From NCBI RefSeq assembly GCF_000720475.1, contig NZ_JOAP01000022.1:180668-244667 (forward strand): 64,000 bases of DNA. The letters run 5' to 3'. This stretch comes from Streptomyces aureocirculatus (GTDB taxonomy: Bacteria > Actinomycetota > Actinomycetes > Streptomycetales > Streptomycetaceae). Both the position numbers and the translations under genes were made by a program. Positions 49,907 to 57,405 of this stretch are shown here, in pieces. The stretch's first letter is position 1; every line of letters starts with the position of its first letter. The notes beneath the pieces are model-generated. The model worked only from the letters and a program-made list of their open reading frames with translations. It ran no database searches and was not told where the DNA came from.

Positions 49907-50688
49907 GCGACTTCACCGGCATGTCCACCGCCGGGCACTGGTTCAACCCGGTGGAAAGCGACCCCGACGCCCGCATCCGGCTGTTTTTGCTGCCGCACGC
50001 GGGCAGCGGCGCCATCATCTACCGCGACTGGGGCCAGTTGCTGCCCTCGGACGTGTCCGCGCAGGCGGTGACCCTGCCCGGCCGGCACAACCGGCACGAG
50101 GAGGAGACCTACGAGGACTTCGAGCCGCTCCTGGAGGGCCTGTACGAGGCGGTCCTAGATGAGATCGACGACCGGCCCTTCGCGTTCTTCGGGCACTGCC
50201 TGGGCGCCCAGCTCGCCTACCGGCTGACCGTGCGCCTGGAGCGCGAGGGCGAGCGCCGCCCGCTGGTCCTTGGCACCTCGGGCTGGTCACCGATCGGCTT
50301 CTACCAGCCCACCGAGGAGGAGAGCCGCCTCCCGGACGCCGAGATGCTGCAGTGGATCAAACGCCTTGGCTCCTTCCCGGCCGAGGTCTATGACAACCCC
50401 GAGATGCTGGCCCTGGTCATTCCCGCGCTGCGCGCCGACCTTCGGGTCTCGGCCCAGTACGTCGACGACGGGGCCACGGTGTCCTGCCCGCTGGCCTCCT
50501 ACGGCGGCAGCACCGACCCGCTGCAGCAGGCCCCGGACGCGATGTCGCACTGGGCGCGGCGCAGCCCGCAGTATCTGGGCCACAGTGAGTTCCCCGGCGG
50601 CCACTTCTACATCGACAACCATGCGCTGGCGGTGACCACGGACTTCGCCCGCCATCTGCACCGCTTCCAGGAACTGCTGGTGCACTGA
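49903..50688 (+). CDS. Type II thioesterase with Cys nucleophile
   Basis: The 261-residue alpha/beta hydrolase matches discrete thioesterases of PKS/NRPS clusters: LFLLPHAGSGAIIYRDWG, the elbow FFGHCLGAQLAYRL, and the C-terminal FPGGHFYIDN with the His. The nucleophile is Cys99 (codon TGC) instead of Ser. Cys nucleophiles occur in a few thioesterases and can favour transacylation over hydrolysis. The GTG start overlaps the upstream stop (GTGA), with AAGGAGAG at good distance. Confidence 0.9.
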   Translation: MSDFTGMSTAGHWFNPVESDPDARIRLFLLPHAGSGAIIYRDWGQLLPSDVSAQAVTLPGRHNRHEEETYEDFEPLLEGLYEAVLDEIDDRPFAFFGHCLGAQLAYRLTVRLEREGERRPLVLGTSGWSPIGFYQPTEEESRLPDAEMLQWIKRLGSFPAEVYDNPEMLALVIPALRADLRVSAQYVDDGATVSCPLASYGGSTDPLQQAPDAMSHWARRSPQYLGHSEFPGGHFYIDNHALAVTTDFARHLHRFQELLVH

Positions 50689-50787
50689 CACCGCACCCAC
50701 CGCACATCCCCGCCCCCCGGGGGGAAGGTATCCGGGGGCGGGCCGCAGCAGGAGCAGACGAAGAGGAAAAAGAAGGGGGGAGGGCTG

Positions 50788-51219
50788 ATGGAGGCGCACC
50801 CGCAACAGGCTGCTTCACCGGGTGAGTTGCTGGCGCTGATGCCGTTCGCGGCACTGGTGGGCATCCGGGCGGAACTCGCCCGGGCACAGGAGGTCACCCT
50901 CCGGCTGGCGTGGGCGGCCGAGCGGTGCACGGCCGCGGGGGTGCTGCACGGCGGCGCCCTGGTCACGCTCGCCGACTGCGCGGCGGGCATCTGCGCCTAC
51001 CTCAATCTGCCCGCCGGTGCCGCGACCTCGACCATCGAGCTGAAGACGCACTTCTTCGCCGCGGTGCGCGGCGGGGACGTGGTTGCCACAGCCCGCCCGC
51101 TGCACCTGGGCCACTCCTTCGCCGTGATCCAGACCGACCTGTTCAACGAGAGGGCAGTTGGGCCGCGCCGGCACGTGGGGCACAGCACCCAGACCCAGGC
51201 CGTCCTGCACGGCCGCTGA
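50788..51219 (+). CDS. PaaI-like hotdog-fold thioesterase
   Basis: The 143-residue protein has the hotdog thioesterase pattern: VLHGGALVTLADCAAGICAYLNLP, with the HGG loop that positions the thioester, and a core strand TSTIELKTHFFAAVRGGDVVATARPLHLG. It probably hydrolyses acyl-CoA or acyl-ACP. It is the last gene of the PKS operon, ended by a 20-bp hairpin. An extended A/G-rich tract with GGGGGGAGGG precedes the ATG at 50788. Confidence 0.87.
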   Translation: MEAHPQQAASPGELLALMPFAALVGIRAELARAQEVTLRLAWAAERCTAAGVLHGGALVTLADCAAGICAYLNLPAGAATSTIELKTHFFAAVRGGDVVATARPLHLGHSFAVIQTDLFNERAVGPRRHVGHSTQTQAVLHGR

Positions 51220-51250
51220 CCCGCCCCGCCCCCTCTCGTGCCGGGGGGGT

Positions 51251-51296
51251 GTGGGAAGGGCCGGCCCGCGGTGGTTCGCGGGCCGGCCCTTCCCAC
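51251..51296. terminator. Strong bidirectional terminator
   Basis: A perfect 20-bp stem (51251-51270 with 51277-51296) with a 6-base loop separates the PKS operon from the convergent phosphopantetheinyl transferase gene. Confidence 0.9.
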
Positions 51297-51335
51297 CTCT
51301 GACGCCCGCCCCCCGGGGGGGCGGGCGGCGGGGTG

Positions 51336-52253
51336 TCATGGTGTGGTGCGGCGGTGGCTCTCGGCCCGGCGGGCCTCGCGCAGCAGGGCATCGACCATGC
51401 CCTCGTCGAGCATCGTCTGCGCGGCGATGTCGGCGGTGTCACCGAAGCCGAAGTCGAACAGGGCCACGCTGACGGTGTAGTCACCGGCCACCGTCCAGGT
51501 GCGAAAGCTCCATTCGTCGCCGGCGCCGGGAGTGCCGTCGGGCCGCAGCACCTGCATGCGCTGCGCGCCCGGGGCGAACCCGAACTCGGTGAAGCGAAAG
51601 CGCAGCCCCTGTCCGATCGCCTTGCTGTAGGCCTCTTTGAGGGTCCACAGCCGAACCAGGGTGGAGTTGCGGCGCCGGGGGTCGATGCGGGAGATCAGCT
51701 CGGTCTCGTGCGGGGTGCAGATCTGCCGCTCCACCGCCGAGCCCTGAAGGCGGCGGCTGTCCAGTTCGGCGTCCACACCGATCCAGCCGCGCCGGGTGAC
51801 CCCGACGACCAGAAGGTCGGCGGTGTGGCTGAGGCTGATGTCGACCTGGTCGCAGCCGCGCAGGTAGGGGCGCCCGCCGGGCTTGTAGGCCAGGTCGATG
51901 TCGGCCGGGCGGGCCTCAAGGACCGCGCCCGCGGCGTACTTCAGCAGCAGCCGCGAGGCCAGGAACCGGGCGCGTACGTCCTGGTTGGTCATGCCGCGGT
52001 AGCGTTCGAAGTCCCGGCCAAGCAGCGGGGCCAGCGCGGAGTCGGCCTCGGCCTGCGCGCTCTCGCCCTCGTCCTGCTGGCTCTCGGGCAGCCAGTCCCC
52101 CAGTTGCGCGTACAGCACCACGCTGGCGTGCTCGGCCAGCTCCCGCCGTACGGTGTCCCAGGGCCCCGCCGGGGTGACCAGGACCGGCTCGGACAGCACG
52201 GCCAGCGCGGCGGGGGCGGGCAGTACCGATGAGGCGGCCACGGCTGTGCTCAC
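51336..52253 (-). CDS. Sfp-type 4'-phosphopantetheinyl transferase
   Basis: The 305-residue protein has the Sfp signatures ISLSHTADLLVVGV, IGVDAELD (Mg-binding Asp/Glu) and LWTLKEAYSKAIGQGL. It transfers phosphopantetheine from CoA to the Ser of carrier proteins, activating the PKS ACP and the discrete ACPs of the cluster. The GTG start overlaps the stop of the upstream ACP gene (GTGA), so the two are coupled. Confidence 0.93.
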   Translation of the reverse strand: MSTAVAASSVLPAPAALAVLSEPVLVTPAGPWDTVRRELAEHASVVLYAQLGDWLPESQQDEGESAQAEADSALAPLLGRDFERYRGMTNQDVRARFLASRLLLKYAAGAVLEARPADIDLAYKPGGRPYLRGCDQVDISLSHTADLLVVGVTRRGWIGVDAELDSRRLQGSAVERQICTPHETELISRIDPRRRNSTLVRLWTLKEAYSKAIGQGLRFRFTEFGFAPGAQRMQVLRPDGTPGAGDEWSFRTWTVAGDYTVSVALFDFGFGDTADIAAQTMLDEGMVDALLREARRAESHRRTTP

Positions 52254-52564
52254 GCCGCGCGCTCCTGGCCGGTGCCGTCCCCGGTACCCCAGGACTGCGC
52301 CGCTTGGGGGCCGGTGTCCTGGGTGGCGGCGCGCAGCAGGTCGGTCAGGGTGCCGATGTCGGCCATGTGGCTGACGATGTCGGGCAGCAGCAGGTCACCC
52401 AGGGCGGGGCGGCGCTCGCTCAGCAGGTGCATGAACTCCATCAGCATCAGCGAGTCCATGCCCAGGTCCTCATACAGGCGGCTGTGCTCGTTGGCCGGGG
52501 GGAGGCCGCTCTCCAGGGCCGCGACGATGTCGTCGGCGACCCGGTCCAGCAGTAGTTCACTCAC
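52250..52564 (-). CDS. Discrete carrier protein
   Basis: The 104-residue carrier protein starts at the GTG at 52564 behind GGAGG. The phosphopantetheine site is EDLGMDSLMLMEF (Ser38), typical of ACPs and PCPs. The C-terminal 25 residues are a disordered tail. It is sandwiched between an acyl-CoA-dehydrogenase-like gene and the phosphopantetheinyl transferase, so it may be the carrier whose acyl chain that dehydrogenase oxidises. Confidence 0.87.
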   Translation of the reverse strand: MSELLLDRVADDIVAALESGLPPANEHSRLYEDLGMDSLMLMEFMHLLSERRPALGDLLLPDIVSHMADIGTLTDLLRAATQDTGPQAAQSWGTGDGTGQERAA

Positions 52565-52634
52565 GGTGTCCTCCAAGGTCACACACATGCAGGCAGGTTC
52601 GGGCAGGCGCGGGCGGATCCGGGCGGGGCGGGGG

Positions 52635-54446
52635 TCAGCTTGTGGCCAGCGGGCTGTCGTACAGGTCGAAGCTGGCGGGCTTGTGGTGGCGGCGCAGGAG
52701 TTCGGCGAAGACCTGGGCCTCGGCGGCGGGGGCGCCCGCGGGCAGCGGGCCGATGCCCAGGCGGGTGCAGATCCGCAGCAGTGCGCTGACCAGCCAGCCC
52801 GAGCGGGCCAGGAAGATGTCGGGGCCCTGCTGCTGGTGGCGCCAGACGCCCAGGCAGGCGGCGGCGGCAAGGAGCAGGGTGTAGCGGTCGGCCAGGGCGT
52901 AGGTCTGGGGGTTGGCCAGGCAGTGCCGGCTCAAGGGGGCAAGGGTGGTGCAGGCGGCGCGCAGGCGGCGCAGTTCGCCGCACAAAAGCCGCACCAGGGG
53001 CTGCAGGACAGCGGCGAACTCCAGGCCGGGGTCCTGCTCCAGGAAGGCGGCGGCGGACAGCAGTTCGGCGCACAGCACATCGCCGTCGGCGAAGGTCTCG
53101 GCGCGCTTGAAGGTCAGGGCGGGCTGGTCCTGGCGCAGGGCGAACAGGGCGCTGTCACCGGTGCCGGCCGCCGACCAGGAGCGGCGGGCCAGAGCGGGCA
53201 ACTGGGGGCTGATGGTGGACAGCGCGGCGGCCGCCCCGGCGTGGCCCAGGCTGGTGACGGGCAGGTCGCGGACGTGTTTTTGGAAGATGCCGAACTCGCC
53301 CTCGCGCACATAGATGCTGGAGCCAAGGAGCACCGACAGTTCGTGCACGGCGTCGTTGAGGAGGATGGGCAGCAGATATTTGGTGGCGGCCGCGTACACG
53401 CCGGTGATGCCCAGGTGGTGGCCGGTGGCGCGCATGGCGGCCAGGCTGAGGCTGTCGCAGATCAGCAGGTCGGTGAAGGCGCCGGCCAGGGTGCGCCGGG
53501 CCTGGGGGTTGCGCGGCAGGGGCCGGCCGCCCACGCCGTGCTGTTCGGCGTAGCGCAGTGCGGTGCGCAGCGCGGTGTCGCCGCCGGCCAGGACCATGGC
53601 CGGCAGGATGGAGCGGGTGAAGGCGAAGGTCTGCAGGGCCAGCTCCACGCCGCCGCCCACCTGACCCAGCAGGCTGGTCTCGGGCACGGGGCAGTCATCG
53701 AAGGCCAGGCCGGTCATGCGGCAGCCGCGCATGCCCACCATCGGGTAGGGGTCCAGGTCCTTGACCCGGCCCTTGGGCAGTTGGGCGCGGTCCAGGAGCA
53801 GGGTGGAGTGGGCCTGGCTGCCGGGCTCGTTGGAGCTGCGGCAGACCACGACCAGGCCCTGGGCCCGGTCGGCGTTGATGATCACACGTTTGGTGCCGTC
53901 CAGGACCAGGCGGCCGCCGGTGGCGGTGAGGCGGAACTCATCGCGCAAGAAGGCGTTGCCGTGGGCCAGTTCGCGGTAGGAGACGGCCAGGCGGCCGCCG
54001 CCAAGGAGCAGGTCGGCCGCCCAGCGCTGCTGCTCGGGGCTGCCGGCGGCCCACACCGAGGCGCCGGCCAGGAGGGAGAAGACGCCATAGCCCACGCCCA
54101 GGGACTGATCGCGGCGGAAGACCGGCCGCAGGATGCGGGCCAGGGCGTCGGCGCGCACCAGACGCCCGCCCAGAGCTGCGGGCACGAACTCCGCGTTCAG
54201 CGCGAAGTCCTCCAGGAGGGCCTCGCCCTCGGCCTGCACCCGCCCGCGGGCGTCGGCGGCCAGGACGGGGCCGTGGCCCAGCGGGTTGCCCGTGTCCCAG
54301 GGATCACCGAAGCGGGCCTCCAGATCGGCGGTACGTTTCTGCACCGCGGCTTCCGAGGCCAGCAGCGCCGCCTGGGCTGCGGACGCGGGCGTGCCCGGTG
54401 TGTGTGCTGGTACGGCTTGCAGGGCGAACGTCGTCCCCGATGCCAT
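52635..54446 (-). CDS. Acyl-CoA/acyl-ACP dehydrogenase, long form
   Basis: The 603-residue flavoprotein has the acyl-CoA dehydrogenase fold: LSVGYGVFSLLAG-like active-site helix (SLGVGYGVFSLL), AVSYRELAHGNAFLRDEFRLTATGGRL for FAD/substrate binding, and TKRVIINADRAQGLVVVCR. The C-terminal third (about 180 residues beyond the standard core) is an additional helical region. It likely desaturates or oxidises a carrier-bound chain; the next gene is a discrete ACP. The ATG at 54446 is used, and a TCGAG-N6-TCAAG operator lies 72 bp upstream. Confidence 0.87.
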   Translation of the reverse strand: MASGTTFALQAVPAHTPGTPASAAQAALLASEAAVQKRTADLEARFGDPWDTGNPLGHGPVLAADARGRVQAEGEALLEDFALNAEFVPAALGGRLVRADALARILRPVFRRDQSLGVGYGVFSLLAGASVWAAGSPEQQRWAADLLLGGGRLAVSYRELAHGNAFLRDEFRLTATGGRLVLDGTKRVIINADRAQGLVVVCRSSNEPGSQAHSTLLLDRAQLPKGRVKDLDPYPMVGMRGCRMTGLAFDDCPVPETSLLGQVGGGVELALQTFAFTRSILPAMVLAGGDTALRTALRYAEQHGVGGRPLPRNPQARRTLAGAFTDLLICDSLSLAAMRATGHHLGITGVYAAATKYLLPILLNDAVHELSVLLGSSIYVREGEFGIFQKHVRDLPVTSLGHAGAAAALSTISPQLPALARRSWSAAGTGDSALFALRQDQPALTFKRAETFADGDVLCAELLSAAAFLEQDPGLEFAAVLQPLVRLLCGELRRLRAACTTLAPLSRHCLANPQTYALADRYTLLLAAAACLGVWRHQQQGPDIFLARSGWLVSALLRICTRLGIGPLPAGAPAAEAQVFAELLRRHHKPASFDLYDSPLATS

Positions 54447-54517
54447 CGCTGCGCCACCTTCCGCCGGGCCGCCCCGGCTGGAGCGGCCCCCTTTTGCTCC
54501 GAGCCTCGCCAAGGGGT

Positions 54518-54533
54518 CTTGAGAACCGCTCGA
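54518..54533 (-). promoter_or_regulatory. SARP-type operator, TCGAG-N6-TCAAG
   Basis: On the minus strand TCGAG (54533-54529) and TCAAG (54522-54518) are 11 bp apart, 72-87 bp before the dehydrogenase start. Confidence 0.58.
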
Positions 54534-55044
54534 CCCTGGCCGGGGCCCGGCCACAGCGCCCAGCTCCCCGCCCCGCCCGCACCGCCCCGCCCACCGCGCC
54601 CACACCCTCCCCACCCCACCCTGTTTGCGTTTGCAGCAGCGACGAAGGGGTGGAGTGGTGCCGGAGGGGCGCGGCGGGGGCCGGACGGAACGGTGCCTTT
54701 CGCGCGGGCGGGGCGGCGTCTTTTGCGGGGGCGGGCAGCCTTTTACGCGCGGGCGGGGCGATGCCCTTTTTCCGCGAGCGGGCGGGGGCGGGCGCCGGAA
54801 AGGGGCTCGAGGACGGCCATACGGCAGGCGGATTACCGCAGGGCGGCGGCTTTGCGGTGCCGGTATTTCGTCTATCGTCTCAAATTCGGAAGTGTGTGTG
54901 CAGCAAGGGTTGTCGAGCAGCCGGGCGCCGCCGCCCCCGCACACCGCCGGCACCCCTTAGCCCCGCCCCCGGGCCACACCCCGGGGGGGGCTGGTGCGGG
55001 GGTTGCCGGGGGCGGGGCGGGGCCGGCCGGGCCAAGGGAGAGCG
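54534..55044. other. Divergent intergenic region, no gene
   Basis: About 510 bp between the dehydrogenase operon and the thioesterase gene. It contains only Arg/Gly-rich chance frames and a short lower-GC stretch at 54855-54900 (tatttcgtctatcgtctcaaattcgg), which is the likely core promoter of the rightward thioesterase-SARP operon. Confidence 0.5.
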
Positions 55045-55809
55045 ATGCCCACGGACATGAGCCCCACCCCCGTCCCGGTGCGCCTGTTCGTCCTGCACCA
55101 TGCGGGCGGCTCGCACCTGACCTTCAGGCACTGGCCGCGGCTGCTGCCCCGGCACTGGCAGGTGCGCCTGCTGGACGCCCCCGGCCACGGGCGGCTGCTG
55201 GACATGGCGCCGATGGACGACGCCGGCCGGCTCGCCGGTTTCCTGCTGGAGCGCACCGAGCCCGAACGGCAGGGCCCCTTCGCGTTCTTCGGCCACAGCA
55301 TGGGCGCCGTCCTCGCCTATGAGATGACCCGCAGGCTGACCGCCCGGGGCGGTGCGCTGCCGCTGTGGCTGGGGCTGTCCGCGCGCGGCGCGCCCGCCCG
55401 GGCGGCCGGCACCCCCCTCAAGCGCAGCCCGGTGGGCGACGCCGAACTGCGGGCCCACCTCAAAGCCCTGGGCGGCACCCCCGCGGAGGTCTTCGACTCC
55501 CCCCAGATGTGGGCCCGTCTCGCCCCGCTGGTCCGCACCGACCTGCACCTGGTCGACTCCTACACCACCGGGCCCGCCGCCTCGCGGCTGCCGGTGGCGG
55601 TGTCCGCCTACGGCGGCCGCGCCGATGCCACCGTAGCGCCCGCCCGGCTGGCCGCCTGGCAGGACCTCACCCACCGCTTCATGGGCGTGCGCCTGTTCGA
55701 GGGCGGCCACTTCTACTTCCAGAACGACCCCGCCGCGCTGCTCACGCGCGTGGTGCAGGACGTGAGCGCGGCGCTCGCCGCAGAGCGCACGGCGGCGGCA
55801 CCCAACTGA
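55045..55809 (+). CDS. Type II thioesterase
   Basis: The 254-residue alpha/beta hydrolase matches discrete editing thioesterases: LFVLHHAGGSHLTFRHWPRLLP, elbow FFGHSMGAVLAYEM with nucleophile Ser85, and GGHFYFQND with the catalytic His. It should remove misprimed acyl groups from carriers. Unlike the thioesterase at 49903 it keeps Ser. AAGGGAG precedes the ATG at 55045. It is followed after 33 bp by SARP 2. Confidence 0.92.
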   Translation: MPTDMSPTPVPVRLFVLHHAGGSHLTFRHWPRLLPRHWQVRLLDAPGHGRLLDMAPMDDAGRLAGFLLERTEPERQGPFAFFGHSMGAVLAYEMTRRLTARGGALPLWLGLSARGAPARAAGTPLKRSPVGDAELRAHLKALGGTPAEVFDSPQMWARLAPLVRTDLHLVDSYTTGPAASRLPVAVSAYGGRADATVAPARLAAWQDLTHRFMGVRLFEGGHFYFQNDPAALLTRVVQDVSAALAAERTAAAPN

Positions 55810-55842
55810 CCGGCCCGCGGCCGGTGTGAGGGGGACGAACCC

Positions 55843-57159
55843 ATGCAGTTCCGCATTCTTGGCCCCGTGGAGATCCACGACGAGCGCACCGGCCGGCGGA
55901 TCCTTCCCGCCGGCGCCAAACAGCGGGCCCTGCTCGGCGCCCTGGTGGCCATGGCCGGCCACCACGTGTCGGTGGCCCGCCTCATCGACGAACTGTGGGG
56001 CGAACACCCCCCGGCAGGCGCCGCCAACGCCCTGCAGGCCCACGTCGCCCGCCTGCGCCGCCTCCTGCCCGCCCCCGCACCCGCCCCGGTACCGGTGCCG
56101 GGGCTGGTGCCGGTGCCGGGGCCGGTGCCGGCGCCGGTGCCGGTGCCGGTGCCGGTGCGGGTTCCGGTGCGGGGGCGGGCCGGTGCCGCCGCCCGCACCA
56201 ACACCCCCGCCAACAGAACCACCAGGCCCGCCAGAACCACCAGGACCACCGGGGCCGCCGGGGGCGCCGGGGCTGCCGGGGGCGCCGGGGCTGCCGGGGG
56301 CGCCGGGGCACAGGCGGGGGCGGGGATCTGGACCTGCCCGCCCGGCTACGTCCTGCGCCTGGGCACGGCCGGCACCGACGCCGGCCGCTTCCACCAACTG
56401 ACCGCCCAGGGCCGCCGGCTCGCCGCACACGAACCCGCCCGGGCCGCCGAACTCCTGCGCGCCGCCCTGACCCTGTGGCGCGGCCCCGCCCTGGAAGGCA
56501 GCATCGGCGGCGACATCTGCGCCGCCGAGGCCACCCGCCTGGAAGAACACCGCCTGGCCGCCCTGGAACTGCTGCACGAGAGCTGTCTGCGCGCCGGACG
56601 CCACGGCGAGATCATCGGCGAACTCGAAGAACTCACCGGCGACCACCCCATGCGGGAACGCTTCTACGACCAGCTCATGCTCGCGCTGTACCGGTGCGGA
56701 CGCCAGGCGGAGGCCCTGCGCGTCTACGACCGGGCCCGCAAACGCCTGGTCAACGAACTGGGCGTGGAACCAGGCCCGGCCCTGCGCGCACGCATGGAAG
56801 CCATCCTGCGCCACGACACCACCCTGACCGCCCCCACCCCCGCCACCGCCGCCGCCCTGCAGGCGTGCACCCCCACCGCGGCCGCCCCGGCGGGCCAGGG
56901 CCTGACCCTGAACACCGGCACAAGCACAAGCACAAGCACGGGTACGGGTACGGGTACGGGTGTGTCCGGGGGTACGGGGGCTGCGGCGGGGGCGGGTGAG
57001 ACGGTGCTGAGCCTGGGCAGTGAGATCGCCCGCCTGCACCACCGCATCGAGAGCCTGCGCATCCAGCAGCGCCAACTGCTGCGGCGTTTCGAGGCCCTGA
57101 CAGCCGCCACCGGCCAGCCCGCCCCCGCCCCGGTGCCGGTCCCCGCGCCGGTGCCATAG
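55843..57159 (+). CDS. SARP-family activator with low-complexity inserts (SARP 2)
   Basis: A 438-residue regulator. The winged helix (FRILGPVEIHDE, AKQRALLGALVAMAG, LQAHVARLRRLL) is interrupted between the recognition helix and the wing by about 75 residues of PVPV-, GAAGGAG- and Thr/Arg-rich sequence, after which the wing PPGYVLRLG resumes. The activation domain follows (LYRCGRQAEALRVYDRARKRL, LGVEPGPALRAR). The C terminus has another TSTSTGTGTG tract and a short coiled coil (RLHHRIESLRIQQRQLLRRFE). The inserts are encoded by hexanucleotide repeats. Confidence 0.88.
   Translation: MQFRILGPVEIHDERTGRRILPAGAKQRALLGALVAMAGHHVSVARLIDELWGEHPPAGAANALQAHVARLRRLLPAPAPAPVPVPGLVPVPGPVPAPVPVPVPVRVPVRGRAGAAARTNTPANRTTRPARTTRTTGAAGGAGAAGGAGAAGGAGAQAGAGIWTCPPGYVLRLGTAGTDAGRFHQLTAQGRRLAAHEPARAAELLRAALTLWRGPALEGSIGGDICAAEATRLEEHRLAALELLHESCLRAGRHGEIIGELEELTGDHPMRERFYDQLMLALYRCGRQAEALRVYDRARKRLVNELGVEPGPALRARMEAILRHDTTLTAPTPATAAALQACTPTAAAPAGQGLTLNTGTSTSTSTGTGTGTGVSGGTGAAAGAGETVLSLGSEIARLHHRIESLRIQQRQLLRRFEALTAATGQPAPAPVPVPAPVP
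56085..56320. repeat. Hexanucleotide-type tandem repeats in SARP 2
   Basis: About 56085-56170 is a run of CCGGTG/CCGGGG units encoding Pro-Val, and about 56250-56310 repeats GGGCGCCGGGGCTGCC-type units encoding Gly-Ala. A third tract of ACAAGC/ACGGGT hexamers lies at about 56916-56960. All preserve the frame. Confidence 0.8.
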
Positions 57160-57220
57160 CGGGCGAGGCGGGACGGGGCGGGGCGGGGCGGGAGGCGTAC
57201 GCGCGGCGTGTGGGTGTGCG

Positions 57221-57260
57221 GCGGTCTTGCCGGGGACGGGATAGGACCCGGCAAGACCGC
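57221..57260. terminator. Bidirectional terminator
   Basis: GCGGTCTTGCCGGG (57221-57234) pairs perfectly over 14 bp with 57247-57260, between SARP 2 and the convergent condensation-thioesterase gene. Confidence 0.85.
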
Positions 57261-57405
57261 CGCCGTCCGGGACCGGCGGACAAGGGGTGTCCGGCGGTGG
57301 GCAGGCACGGGGGAGGCCTGCTGTGCCCCGACCGCTCCTACCCTGGCGCCTGCCGCCGGAGCGGCGCTGGAGGATCACCAGGACCGCCCCCTGCCCGGGG
57401 GGTGT

